Positions 53,875 to 57,378 of a stretch of DNA of 64,000 bases are shown here, piece by piece; within the stretch, counting starts at the first letter, position 1, and every line of letters begins with the position of its first letter. The notes under the pieces were generated by a model. The model did not search any database, was not told the DNA's origin, and saw only the letters and a list, made by a program, of their open reading frames with translations. Source of the stretch: Orientallactaga sibirica (taxonomy: Eukaryota; Chordata; Mammalia; Rodentia; Dipodidae); the NCBI GenBank assembly GCA_036365145.1, contig JAEOAD010000001.1:106579001-106643000 (forward strand), in the 5' to 3' direction. The translations under genes were made by a program, and so were the position numbers.

Positions 53875-56159
53875 CATGTATCCATACTATCCTTTTAGAA
53901 AGATTTGGAGGGAATACAGGTAGGTCTGGACTCTAACCAGAAATCTTGATGTGGATTGTAAGTGATACAGATCTAACCATCATAAGGAAAAGTCGTGGAC
54001 TATAACTTCCACACTGAGATATGCTGATACTCCCTTGTTTTCAGGTGATGACTTCTGGTACCGGGCCATTGTTCTGGGAACATCAGACTCTGATGTGAGA
54101 GTACTCTATGCAGACTATGGAAATATTGAAACCCTGCCTCTCTCCAGAGTGCAACCAATTACTGCCAGCCATCTGGAGCTTCCTTTCCAGATTATTAAAT
54201 GCTCACTTGAAGGTAGTCACTTTCCAGTTTGGGTGTCTTGTGAGATTGCTTTTTTCCTCTATTTCATAACTATGCTGAATTAAGTATCAAGTTGCTTCTC
54301 TGGTTTCTAAATGTCAGAGTTTTCAAAGAAATTTTGTATCCTTAATTCTTTAGTTCTTATAAAAGGTAACTATGTTTATTTAATTGCTTTTTGTTTTGTA
54401 GCTTATTTTCAGAGTGGCAAGGCTTGAAGATTCTGTTTTGCACCCTGTTCTAAGCTCTAGTAGCAGGTAGTAGGGGCAAGATAAACCCAGAAGGTCTGAG
54501 TTCTCACTTAGGGCTCTTGCTTTGTTTGAAATAGGATCTCATGTATTCCAGGCTGGCCTCAGACTTGCTATGTAGCTTGAGGATGGCCTTGAACCTCTTA
54601 ATCCTGTGCCTCTACTTCCCAAGTGCTGAGATTACAGGCAGGCATACACCACTACACCCTGTTTATGTGGTACTGGGAATTGAACTAAAGGTCTCATGCA
54701 TGCACTCTACCAACTGAGCCAAAACCCCAGTCCTGGGTCTTCTACTTTGTCACAGCTGTCTTTAGGGGCTAGAGGCATTCTGTGACACCATTTTCAGTTA
54801 CCTCAGTGTACATCCTAAAGCTGTTTGTGTTAACTCTTCATGTGGAAGTTGACTAAAGTGAACTAAAAATGCTGCCATGGCTTTGGTATTACTCCTCAGT
54901 TCCTTCCTCAGCTGCCCTCAGAGATGCCATTGCTCTGACTCTCAACATGCTTTTGGGACTCAGTCAGAAAATTACCCCTATTAGTTGTTTCTCCCATTAA
55001 ACATGGTGAGGAGACATTGTGCCTGCTTTGTACCCATAAACCTAGGTTGGTTCTTGGTACTAAAGCAACAGTACAGCCCAGAACACCTAACTCAGCTAAC
55101 ATCCAGAGATCCACTACTTACTATGTATGATCTGTTTTAAGAGGGCTTGAAAACTATCCATAATCTTCAATGTTTTCCAGGACTGACGGAGTTGAATGGA
55201 AGCTGTTCTCAGTTAGTGATGGAGCCTCTGAAACAGTTCATGCTGAACCAGAATGTGATGCTTTCTGTGAAAGAAGTTACTGAGAATGTTCACATAGTAT
55301 CTGTTGAGAAATGTTCTGAGAATGGTACTGTCAGCATAGCTGATGAGCTGGTGAAGTATGGTCTGGAAAATCATGTGACACCTAAAAGGAAAAATGCTTT
55401 AACTAAAGGTATCTTTTTCAGTGCAGTTATTATCAGATACAGGTATAATAAGTAGTTTGGCTTGAGTTGACCCTGGTTCCTTCCTCTGCATATCTGGTGG
55501 CAGGACTTCCCAGGAGACACTGCAATAGAGAGAAGCAGCCCTCTCTCTCCAGGCAGTCAGGTCAATTTGGCAGCACTATGGGAATCAATACCCAGAGCTT
55601 TGGGAAGGTTGCACATTCTGCTTGTGCCTTTCCTCCAGTTCCCTTTTGATCCTTGAGAGAAATGAGAAGATCTCATATTTCTGAGATGGGTCTTTCTGGT
55701 GTTCCTAAGATGTGCATTTGGCAGGTCTGCCCTCACCCAAAGGAGATCCCACATATACATGATGGAAGACCTGACTTTAGTAAGAGTGCTAATGCTGACG
55801 AATTCAGGACATACTGGGTAGGTCATGCTTTTTGTGGTTGAAACTCAAGCACAAGGATAGATATATCCATTCAGGTCCAAGTTCTGCTTGTTACTTAGGT
55901 TGTGTGTTACCTAATTAGTTTTGTTCTCACTTACTTTTAGAACGGATACATAACAAAGATTGTTGCTGCAAAGAATTACAGAAACAGGTGGGTAAATTTT
56001 CCTTTAATTGAAATTACACTCCTAATTTTTAGAAATAAAATAATACTATTTATTTTTCACCTTTAGATTGAAAAACATGAAAAGATACTTCTCTTCCTCT
56101 TAAACAATCCAACCAACCAAAATAAATTCATTGAGATGAAAAAACTGCTAAAAAGCTAA
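19148..56159 (+). CDS. TDRD1: TDRD1, tudor domain containing 1 (whole spliced gene, 24 coding exons)
   Basis: Germline scaffold of the piRNA pathway. In known orthologs it binds symmetrically dimethylated arginines of PIWI proteins through its Tudor domains and sits in the intermitochondrial cement and chromatoid body, supporting transposon silencing. The exons join to 3519 nt, 1172 aa plus TAA, with every junction in phase and GT-AG. Visible parts: a low-complexity N-terminus; a MYND finger with C162/C165, C173/C176, C182/C186 and H194/C198; four Tudor cores with W323 and D344-Y-G-N, W552-Y and D572-Y-G-N, W772-Y and D792-Y-G-N, W999-Y and D1018-Y-G-N; and a charged C-terminal helix ending KKLLKS. 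Length fits the roughly 1170-1190 aa usual for mammals. I chose ATG 19148 because it is the first Met in exon 2, and an in-frame TAG ends the likely exon 1. It looks functional, with no frameshift or stop. Identification is from recognised protein sequence; the mRNA structure at both ends is inferred. Confidence 0.96.
19890..20058 (-). mobile_element. B1 SINE, antisense
   Basis: Poly(T) then GGTTTTTGAGGTAGGGTCTC to GTGCCACCACGCTCTGC. Intron after exon 2. Confidence 0.9.
20410..20548. repeat. (CTTC)n-(CATC)n compound microsatellite
   Basis: About 16 uninterrupted CTTC-type units change to CATC units, then CTAT; a B1 follows at 20591. In the TDRD1 intron after exon 2. Confidence 0.95.
20591..20716 (-). 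mobile_element. B1 SINE, antisense
   Basis: GTTTTTCAAGGTAGGGTCTC to GCTGGGATTAAAAGC; the last (5' B1) bases are missing. Confidence 0.85.
20960..21232 (+). mobile_element. B2-like SINE with (CTTT)n(CT)n expansion
   Basis: Head GGCTAGAGAAGATGGCTTAG; its CT-rich region has grown into a long (TTTC)n(CT)n microsatellite (21141-21215) before AAATAAATATATAAAA. In the intron after exon 2. Confidence 0.85.
21785..21944 (-). mobile_element. B1 SINE, antisense
   Basis: T-rich start then GCGAGGTAGGGTCTCACTCT to GCGCCACCACGCCCAGCT; AAGGCATTTTTTT/ATGGCATTTATTT flanks. Confidence 0.9.
22139..22243 (+). mobile_element. B1-related SINE, old
   Basis: 'ATGATGGCACATGCCTATAC' to 'ATCCTATCTCAAAAATG', shortened copy. 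Confidence 0.55.
22256..22490 (+). mobile_element. B2-like SINE
   Basis: 'GGGAAGAGGAGATGGTTCTG' head, 'AAGCCAGATACACAAAGTGG', CT-rich 3' part ending AAATAATTTTAATTTT. Diverged. Intron after exon 2, about 180 bp before exon 3. Confidence 0.75.
22670..22728 (+). CDS. TDRD1: TDRD1 exon 3
   Basis: A 59-nt exon behind a C-rich acceptor (CCCCCCAG) with donor ACT|GTGAGT. It enters in phase 1 and leaves in phase 0, encoding residues 101-120 ([20 protein letters not shown]). It lies in the linker before the zinc finger. Confidence 0.93.
22880..23085 (+). mobile_element. B2-like SINE
   Basis: GACTGGAGAGATGGCTTAGT through the 'GTAAGCCAGATGCACATGGT' core to a C/T-rich end and CAATAAAATG. Intron after exon 3. 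Confidence 0.85.
23595..23835. repeat. 88-bp tandem repeat, about 2.7 copies
   Basis: CCACAAGAG recurs at 23622, 23710 and 23798, exactly 88 bp apart, within diverged units containing 'TTGTAAGTCAC.GTAGAG' and 'CTTCACATGCACTCT'. In the intron after exon 3. Confidence 0.9.
24038..24182 (+). CDS. TDRD1: TDRD1 exon 4 (start of MYND finger)
   Basis: Acceptor TTCATAG, donor TTTG|GTGAGA; 145 nt, phase 0 to 1. It covers residues 121-169 and ends in CHRCGLFG, the first zinc-binding pair (C162, C165) of the MYND finger. The upstream part is a Lys/Ser-rich linker. Confidence 0.95.
24269..24425 (+). mobile_element. B2-like SINE, truncated
   Basis: GGGCTGGAGAGATGGCTTAG head; the middle has a short local duplication around 'GGTGATACATGCACAAGG'; stops at 'CATCTGGAGTTAAAG'. 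Intron after exon 4. Confidence 0.8.
24690..25350 (-). mobile_element. Ancient LINE-1 fragment, antisense
   Basis: Degenerate but ordered antisense L1 landmarks: 'TTGCTGAGTAGTCCATTGCA', 'TTGGTTGTGTCCATCC', 'GGCTATCATGACTAGAACTT', 'GGACCTAGGAGAATTTTTGA', 'AACTTTGTAAGAAACCACCA', 'GGCATTCCCACGAGTAG'. Interrupted near 24870-24960. In the intron after exon 4. Confidence 0.6.
25783..25888 (+). CDS. TDRD1: TDRD1 exon 5 (MYND finger)
   Basis: Acceptor TTCTGCAG, donor AAAG|GTAAGT; 106 nt, phase 1 to 2. It encodes the remaining MYND ligands: C173, C176, C182, C186, H194 and C198, with the family's YYCS.VCQRRDW core. All eight zinc ligands are intact across exons 4 and 5. Confidence 0.96.
26105..26310 (+). 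mobile_element. B2-like SINE
   Basis: GAGCTGGAGAGTTGGCTTAA head to CTCAAATAAATAAAATAC tail; flanked by direct repeats of AAAGATTTAGGTCC (26087-26100 and 26313-26326). Confidence 0.88.
26439..26665 (+). mobile_element. B2-like SINE
   Basis: GGGCTGGAGAGATGGCTTAG head, AAATAAGTAAATAAAAATAA tail; 'ACACCTCTCTT' and 'ACACCACTCTT' flanks look like a decayed target duplication. Confidence 0.85.
26905..27135 (-). mobile_element. B2-like SINE, longer subfamily
   Basis: Antisense copy ending GCTAAGCCATCTCTCCAGC; carries the extra 'GGCAAGCACAGCATTGCGCA' segment also in 10843-11100. 'CCACTGTCATTTTCT' flanks on both sides are a target duplication. Confidence 0.88.
27273..27336 (+). CDS. TDRD1: TDRD1 exon 6
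   Basis: Acceptor CATATTTCAG, donor GAG|GTATGA; 64 nt, phase 2 to 0. It encodes residues 204-225 ([20 protein letters not shown] and flanks), a charged linker after the MYND finger. Confidence 0.92.
27812..28036 (-). mobile_element. B2-like SINE
   Basis: Antisense copy ending CACTAAACCATCTCTCATGC; flanked by GTATATTTGAATTTTT and GTATTTGAATTTTTAA, the target duplication. Intron after exon 6. Confidence 0.85.
28058..28165 (+). mobile_element. B1-related SINE, old
   Basis: GCCAGGTGTGGTAGCTTGTA to 'GAGACTCTTTCAAAACAATT'. Directly followed by an antisense B1 (28171-28309). Confidence 0.7.
28171..28309 (-). mobile_element. B1 SINE, antisense
   Basis: TTTGTTTGTCTGAGGTAGCC to GCCACCACACCCAGCT; tail-to-tail with the old B1 before it. 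CAAAACAATT flanks. Confidence 0.88.
28322..29856 (-). mobile_element. 5'-truncated LINE-1, antisense (ORF2 end plus 3' UTR)
   Basis: On the minus strand the last about 60 codons of L1 ORF2 are open and recognisable ([20 protein letters not shown]...) and stop near 29656. A long 3' UTR runs to a T-rich stretch near 28322 on the + strand (the element's A-tail). It lies in the TDRD1 intron between exons 6 and 7, antisense to the gene. Confidence 0.8.
29880..30351. repeat. Long (CCCT)n-type polypyrimidine tract
   Basis: About 470 nt of almost pure C and T, mostly C runs of 3-12 split by single T, ending in (TTTC)n next to an antisense B1. The template strand of TDRD1 is correspondingly G-rich. 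Exact length is uncertain because such tracts assemble badly. Confidence 0.95.
30352..30496 (-). mobile_element. B1 SINE, antisense
   Basis: CTGTTTTTCAAGGTAGGCTC to GCCACCATGGCTGGC; the A-tail side has expanded into the long C/T tract. About 200 bp before TDRD1 exon 7. Confidence 0.9.
30700..30804 (+). CDS. TDRD1: TDRD1 exon 7
   Basis: Acceptor TCAAACCAG, donor AAA|GTATGT; 105 nt, phase 0 at both ends, residues 226-260. It contains [16 protein letters not shown], which leads into the first extended Tudor module. Confidence 0.95.
30901..31050 (-). mobile_element. B1 SINE, antisense
   Basis: Poly(T), AGAGGGAGGGTTTCACTGTA to GTGCCATGCCTGGCTG. Between TDRD1 exons 7 and 8; GCAATACTT/GCAGTACTT flanks. 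Confidence 0.88.
31147..31329 (+). CDS. TDRD1: TDRD1 exon 8 (Tudor 1, N-terminal part)
   Basis: Acceptor TTGAAAG, donor CAG|GTAACC; 183 nt, phase 0-0, residues 261-321. It holds the staphylococcal-nuclease-like half ([18 protein letters not shown]) and the first Tudor strand ([12 protein letters not shown]). Confidence 0.96.
31392..31518 (-). mobile_element. B1 SINE, antisense, internally deleted
   Basis: TATTGTTTTTCTGAGGAGGG to CCACCACACCTGGCTG, missing about 20 bp in the middle. 60 bp after TDRD1 exon 8. Confidence 0.85.
31888..31932. repeat. (CTG)n(CTT)n(CGT)n compound trinucleotide repeat
   Basis: Six CTG-type units, then CTT units, then CGT units, joined to the T-rich tail of an antisense B1. 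About 240 bp before TDRD1 exon 9. Confidence 0.9.
31932..32105 (-). mobile_element. B1 SINE, antisense, with 17-bp internal duplication
   Basis: TCTTGTTTTGTTTTGTTTTT to CACCACGCCCTGCT. GGCCTCGAACTCACGGC and GGCCTTGAACTCACAGC lie in tandem at 32009-32042. About 70 bp before TDRD1 exon 9. Confidence 0.88.
32175..32318 (+). CDS. TDRD1: TDRD1 exon 9 (Tudor 1 core)
   Basis: Acceptor GCCTTATAG, donor TGT|GTGAGT; 144 nt, phase 0-0, residues 322-369. It encodes TWNRAII, then [10 protein letters not shown] with D344, Y345, G346 and N347, the dimethylarginine-binding region of Tudor domain 1. Confidence 0.96.
32524..32838 (-). mobile_element. B4-type SINE, antisense, old
   Basis: 'TGTGTTTGGTGTATAGGCAT' start, 'CATGTGGGTCCTGGAGATTG', 'AAGTGCTCTTAACTTTTGAG CC' end. 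Intron after exon 9. Confidence 0.55.
33122..33325 (+). mobile_element. B2-like SINE
   Basis: GGGGCTGGAGAGAGAGCTTA head, CTCAAATAAATAAATAATAT tail, flanked by AAATTCAAATA repeats. About 70 bp upstream of TDRD1 exon 10. Confidence 0.88.
33397..33568 (+). CDS. TDRD1: TDRD1 exon 10
   Basis: Acceptor TTTTTCAG, donor TCAG|GTATGA; 172 nt, phase 0 to 1. It encodes [20 protein letters not shown] onward, the C-terminal half of extended Tudor module 1. It opens the long run of phase-1 junctions. Confidence 0.95.
34322..34464 (-). mobile_element. B1 SINE, antisense
   Basis: TTTTATTTTTCAAGGTAGGG to GCCACCATGCCTTAC. Next to a second antisense B1 16 bp on; AATATTAGAATTTT sequences flank it. Confidence 0.9.
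34481..34620 (-). mobile_element. B1 SINE, antisense
   Basis: TTTTTCCAGGTAGGGTCTCA to CCATCATGCCCAGC; flanked by ATTAGAATTTTG repeats (34470-34481 and 34626-34637). Confidence 0.9.
34687..34882 (-). mobile_element. B2-like SINE
   Basis: Antisense: ATTTATTTATTTGAAAGAGA start and CTAAGCTGTCTTCTCAGC end. Intron after exon 10. Confidence 0.85.
34898..35057 (-). mobile_element. B1 SINE, antisense
   Basis: Poly(T), GGTTTTGCAAAGTAGGGTCT to GCCACCACACCCAGCTT; CTTGTTTTAATTTTT repeats flank (target duplication). Confidence 0.92.
35249..35390 (-). mobile_element. B1 SINE, antisense, old
   Basis: 'GGTGTTCAAGGAAGGGTCTT' to CACCACCACACCTGGCT. Ends 24 bp before TDRD1 exon 11. Confidence 0.85.
35415..35501 (+). 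CDS. TDRD1: TDRD1 exon 11
   Basis: Acceptor CCTTTTAG, donor CAAA|GTGAGT; 87 nt, phase 1-1. It encodes [14 protein letters not shown] and an acidic linker. An antisense B1 lies directly upstream (to about 35390). Confidence 0.93.
37418..37585 (+). CDS. TDRD1: TDRD1 exon 12 (module 2 start)
   Basis: Acceptor TGTGACAAG (a weak polypyrimidine tract), donor GGCC|GTGAGT; 168 nt, phase 1-1. It includes [20 protein letters not shown] and DFFCQQL, the SN-like part of the second extended Tudor module. Confidence 0.95.
37701..37808 (+). CDS. TDRD1: TDRD1 exon 13 (Tudor 2, N-terminal part)
   Basis: Acceptor TTATCCACAG, donor TCAG|GTAAAG; 108 nt, phase 1-1. It encodes [13 protein letters not shown] and the first Tudor strand GDVCCAKFS. 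Only 115 nt of intron separate it from exon 12. Confidence 0.95.
38387..38557 (+). CDS. TDRD1: TDRD1 exon 14 (Tudor 2 core)
   Basis: Acceptor TTTTTCAG, donor GCAG|GTATGG; 171 nt, phase 1-1. It encodes [15 protein letters not shown] and [10 protein letters not shown], with W552, D572, Y573, G574 and N575, the core of Tudor domain 2. Confidence 0.97.
38738..38970. repeat. 117-bp direct tandem duplication
   Basis: 'TAATTTGTCCCAC' at 38766 and 38883 lie 117 bp apart; both units also share 'TTTATTTAGATATA' and 'CATTATTTCAAATAGTA'. Units differ by scattered changes. In the intron after TDRD1 exon 14. Confidence 0.88.
39408..39530 (-). mobile_element. Ancient LINE-1 scrap, antisense
   Basis: 'CAGCTTTATCAAGGTATAAC TTATATACTG' followed by 'AAAATTCAGTAATGTTCAGT' resembles old mammalian L1 3' sequence. 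Short, tentative. Intron after exon 14. Confidence 0.35.
39723..39962 (+). CDS. TDRD1: TDRD1 exon 15
   Basis: Acceptor AACCTATTAG, donor ATCA|GTAAGT; 240 nt, phase 1-1. It encodes [19 protein letters not shown] onward, the C-terminal SN-like half of module 2, ending in a lysine-rich linker. Confidence 0.94.
40056..40287 (-). mobile_element. B2-like SINE
   Basis: Antisense: TTTATTTATTATTTATTTGA through 'GAACTGCAGATGCATGCGCC' to AACCATCTCTCTAACCC. Flanking 'TTTTCCACCTTCTT' and 'TTTTCCATCTTCTT' form the target duplication. Confidence 0.88.
40601..40738 (+). CDS. TDRD1: TDRD1 exon 16 (module 3 start)
   Basis: Acceptor TTTTCACAG, donor GATG|GTAAGT; 138 nt, phase 1-1. It encodes [20 protein letters not shown] and [15 protein letters not shown], equivalent to exon 12 in module 2. 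Confidence 0.95.
41150..41650 (-). mobile_element. Ancient LINE-1 fragment, antisense
   Basis: Order of weak antisense L1 landmarks ('GCTGCATAATGTTCCATTG', 'GAGTGTATTCCTTGGAAGTA', 'CACATTCTCCCACTG'). Highly diverged; boundaries uncertain. Intron after exon 16. Confidence 0.45.
42010..43010 (-). mobile_element. Ancient LINE-1 (L1M-like) remnant, antisense
   Basis: Contains 'TTTACAGAGAATTTGCAGGG' and 'GAGTTCCTATATACCTCTCC', then 'GGGGTCCAGTCAAGCACACC', an order I associate with old L1M 3' sequence in antisense. Low certainty. Confidence 0.35.
43148..43258 (+). CDS. TDRD1: TDRD1 exon 17 (Tudor 3, N-terminal part)
   Basis: Acceptor ATTTCCAG, donor GCAG|GTAAGT; 111 nt, phase 1-1. It encodes [20 protein letters not shown] and the first Tudor strand [10 protein letters not shown], equivalent to exons 13 and 21. 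Confidence 0.95.
43301..43646 (-). mobile_element. Rodent MT-type MaLR LTR, antisense
   Basis: Typical antisense landmarks: 'TTGCTGTGACTAAAATACC', 'TTCATCATGGTGGGGGAGAC', 'CCACAGTCAGGAATCA', 'AGAAACTCCCATATAGATATG', 'CAATATTAGCCATCATCACA'. No clear target duplication was found. In the intron after TDRD1 exon 17. Confidence 0.6.
43936..44097 (-). mobile_element. B1 SINE, antisense
   Basis: Poly(T), GGTTTTTCGAGGTAGGGTCT to GAGCCACCATGCCCGGCT; AGTTGAAAGA repeats flank it. Confidence 0.92.
44399..44595 (+). mobile_element. B2-like SINE
   Basis: GGGTGCTGGAGAGATGACTC head to an AATAAATTTATATTTTT tail; flanked by AAAATTCA repeats. Ends about 50 bp before TDRD1 exon 18. Confidence 0.85.
44646..44816 (+). 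CDS. TDRD1: TDRD1 exon 18 (Tudor 3 core)
   Basis: Acceptor AAATTCAG, donor GTAG|GTATGA; 171 nt, phase 1-1. It encodes [14 protein letters not shown] and [11 protein letters not shown], with W772, D792, Y793, G794 and N795. Confidence 0.97.
45580..45690 (-). mobile_element. B1-related SINE, old, antisense
   Basis: 'GTTGAGACATGGTTTCATGT' to 'ACAAGCATGTGTCACAGTGT'. Confidence 0.6.
45749..45860 (+). mobile_element. B1/FLAM-related SINE, old
   Basis: 'CAAGGGCATGATCCTGTAGT' to 'GAGCATCATAGCAAGAT', about 60 bp after the inverted relative 45580-45690. Confidence 0.5.
46188..46298 (+). mobile_element. B1/FLAM-related SINE, old
   Basis: 'TACTCAGGAGGCTGAGGTGA' to 'GATAGGGTCTCCTTTAAAAA'. Confidence 0.55.
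46345..46590 (-). mobile_element. B4-type SINE, antisense, old
   Basis: (TG)n start, 'GGGGATCAGATTCAGGTTCT' and 'CATGCTTGAGGCAAATACTT' near the end, in B4 order. Confidence 0.55.
46986..47258 (+). CDS. TDRD1: TDRD1 exon 19
   Basis: Acceptor TTTTCTAG, donor CAAG|GTAACA; 273 nt, phase 1-1, the largest exon of the Tudor region. It encodes the SN-like half of module 3 ([23 protein letters not shown]) and a polar linker. Confidence 0.95.
47376..47588 (-). mobile_element. B2-like SINE
   Basis: Antisense: repeated TTTA then 'CTCCAGATGCATGCACCACC' and CTAAGCCATCTCTCCAGCC. Intron after exon 19. Confidence 0.88.
47600..48690 (-). mobile_element. Old LINE-1 fragment, antisense, split by a B1
   Basis: L1 3'-end landmarks in antisense: 'AATGATCTCCAGTTCCACCC', 'CTTCATAGCTGAATAAAATC', then, beyond an inserted B1, 'ATGCTGAACATTTTTTCA' and 'TTATTGGCTATTTGTATG'. 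Diverged and non-coding. In the intron after TDRD1 exon 19. Confidence 0.65.
48340..48486 (-). mobile_element. B1 SINE, antisense, inside an L1
   Basis: GGTTTCTATAGAGGGTCTCA to CACCACCACGCCTGGC; it interrupts the L1 fragment 47600-48690 and is therefore younger than it. CATTTGTTTTC flanks. Confidence 0.88.
48945..49064 (+). CDS. TDRD1: TDRD1 exon 20 (module 4 start)
   Basis: Acceptor TGTCTTCAG, donor CCAG|GTAAGG; 120 nt, phase 1-1. It encodes [20 protein letters not shown] and [12 protein letters not shown], matching exons 12 and 16 in the repeat scheme. Confidence 0.94.
49514..49658 (+). mobile_element. B1 SINE
   Basis: GCCAAGCGTGGTGGTGCACG to GCAAGACCCTACCTCAAAAC; TTTTCATTTTTT repeats flank it. 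Confidence 0.9.
49808..50022 (-). mobile_element. B2-like SINE
   Basis: Antisense: TTGTTTATTTATTTGAGAGC to AAAGCCATCTCTCCAGC. It faces another copy (50040-50235) in convergent head-to-head order, a potential RNA hairpin. Confidence 0.88.
50040..50235 (+). mobile_element. B2-like SINE
   Basis: Diverged head GATCTGAAGAAATGGCTTAG, 'TAAGCTAGATGCACAAGG' core, CTCAAATAAAATTTAAAG tail. Inverted relative to 49808-50022. Confidence 0.8.
50710..50826 (+). CDS. TDRD1: TDRD1 exon 21 (Tudor 4, N-terminal part)
   Basis: Acceptor CTATTTTAG, donor ACAA|GTAAGG; 117 nt, phase 1-1. It encodes [12 protein letters not shown] and the first Tudor strand [10 protein letters not shown]. Confidence 0.95.
50915..51103 (-). 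mobile_element. B2-like SINE
   Basis: Antisense: TTTTTATTTATTTGTGGAGA to GCTGAGCCATCTTCCCAGCC. About 90 bp downstream of TDRD1 exon 21; TAGATTTTGG repeats flank it. Confidence 0.85.
53627..53817 (+). mobile_element. B2-like SINE
   Basis: GGGCTGGAGAGATGGCTCAG head to CAAATAAATCATTTAATG, continuing straight into a (TG)n repeat. Confidence 0.85.
53820..53876. repeat. (TG)n microsatellite
   Basis: About 24 near-perfect TG units directly after a B2-like SINE tail, in the intron before TDRD1 exon 22. Confidence 0.95.
54045..54212 (+). CDS. TDRD1: TDRD1 exon 22 (Tudor 4 core)
   Basis: Acceptor GTTTTCAG, donor GAAG|GTAGTC; 168 nt, phase 1-1. It encodes [15 protein letters not shown] and [10 protein letters not shown], with W999, D1018, Y1019, G1020 and N1021. 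Confidence 0.97.
54522..54735 (-). mobile_element. B4-type composite SINE, antisense
   Basis: B1-like 'ATTCCAGGCTGGCCTCAGAC' then 'GTACTGGGAATTGAACTAAA' and 'CACTCTACCAACTGAGCC', the antisense ID head. Confidence 0.75.
55181..55408 (+). CDS. TDRD1: TDRD1 exon 23
   Basis: Acceptor TTTTCCAG, donor AAAG|GTATCT; 228 nt, phase 1-1. It encodes [20 protein letters not shown] and [14 protein letters not shown], the C-terminal SN-like half of module 4. Confidence 0.95.
55941..55987 (+). CDS. TDRD1: TDRD1 exon 24
   Basis: Acceptor ACTTTTAG, donor CAG|GTGGGT; 47 nt, phase 1 to 0. It encodes [16 protein letters not shown], a short Cys-rich stretch leading into the C-terminal helix. Confidence 0.9.
56067..56159 (+). 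CDS. TDRD1: TDRD1 exon 25 (stop codon)
   Basis: Acceptor CACCTTTAG; encodes [20 protein letters not shown] then [10 protein letters not shown] and TAA at 56157-56159. The TAA is followed directly by GTAAGT, a consensus donor, so the stop codon seems to be the last three bases of the exon. Confidence 0.93.
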   Translation: MEKHEKILLFLLNNPTNQNKFIEMKKLLKS

Positions 56160-56539
56160 GTAAGTTAAATTCTGTGTTTTTTCAACTTTTGTGACTGCAG
56201 CAGGCTGTCTGCAGGATACTCTCTGAATGGAGGTGACCTCACTGTAAGGCTGTGCTCTACCTTGTGATGTCATGTCTGAGGCAGCCTGTGATGCTTGTGC
56301 TTAGGCTTGCTCTCGTGGATTTTCCTGCCACTCCTAGGGGATCTGATCCCAGGTGTCCAGTTGCCCTCTTTCCTTATTGCTTCATTTTGAGAATGCTCAC
56401 ATCACTAGTTAATGGAGGGATTTGTAAAGGTTTGAGGGGAATAGATTTGTTCCAGGTATGAAATCACCTCAGTTTTCATGTCACTTTGCTATGTGTTAGT
56501 TTGGTGCTATGTCTGAGGAAAGTATTTATTTTAGTTTAC

Positions 56540-56805
56540 CTTCTGGAGGGGATACTTCACGATGGCAGGGAAAAAGATGGTCTGAGCAGAGGCTGGACTT
56601 CATCTCTGCCTCAGCAAGTGAAAGCAGCAGCAAGAGAGTGAGCCAGACTGTCAAGGTGGAGCTGGGCTGTGACATACTAAGCCCACTCCCAACAACACAC
56701 CTCCACCAGCAAGGGTCTACCTCCAAATTACCATCAGCTGGGAACCAAGCATTCAGTGCACATGAGTTTATGGGGGACATCTGATTCAAACAGCCACAAG
56801 GATGC
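56540..56805 (-). mobile_element. MaLR-like LTR fragment, antisense
   Basis: Reads as the antisense of rodent MaLR-type LTRs (CACGATGGCAGGGAAAAAGA, then CATCTGATTCAAACAGCCAC near the end). Boundaries approximate. It lies in the proposed final TDRD1 intron. Confidence 0.5.
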
Positions 56806-56949
56806 TCAAGCATATTTTACTAATTATTGTGGAAAATATAGTTGGATATTTATTCTCATCTCTTCATTAGTCCTCTTAGAGAAAATGTATTTAAAAATCT
56901 TAAGTGTGCTATCCTCTCTGAAGGAATTTGGTTAATAAGTTAATTGTGA

Positions 56950-57092
56950 GCCAGGTATGGTGGCACCTGCCCATAATCCTAGCCTTTGGGGAGCCGAGGC
57001 AGGAGGATTGGCTGTGTGAGCATGCCTGGCCATCACAGCAAAGTCCAGGCCAGCTGGTACTATCTGATAAGACCTTGTCTCAAAACAAAAAA
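56950..57092 (+). mobile_element. B1-related SINE, old
   Basis: AGCCAGGTATGGTGGCACCT to 'GACCTTGTCTCAAAACAAAA'. Confidence 0.75.
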
Positions 57093-57378
57093 CCCCAAAT
57101 AATACTGTATATTTCCAAAATGGGAGTGCTGTGGTGATGAGAACATAAACCCTCTATAGTATATTAATCACAAGTAGCCATATCAGTTTTTTTTATATCT
57201 GAAGAATACAAAATAGCTGCATTCTATATTTGTGAAGGGGAGTATAAGTAGCTATACTTAATACAACTATCAATAAAATTAGTAAACTTTAATAGTATAG
57301 TGGTGGTTAACTTTTTACTAACAAGTGTGACCAAAGTGTATAATTACAGTTAAAATGAGTATTTGATTTGTCTGTACT

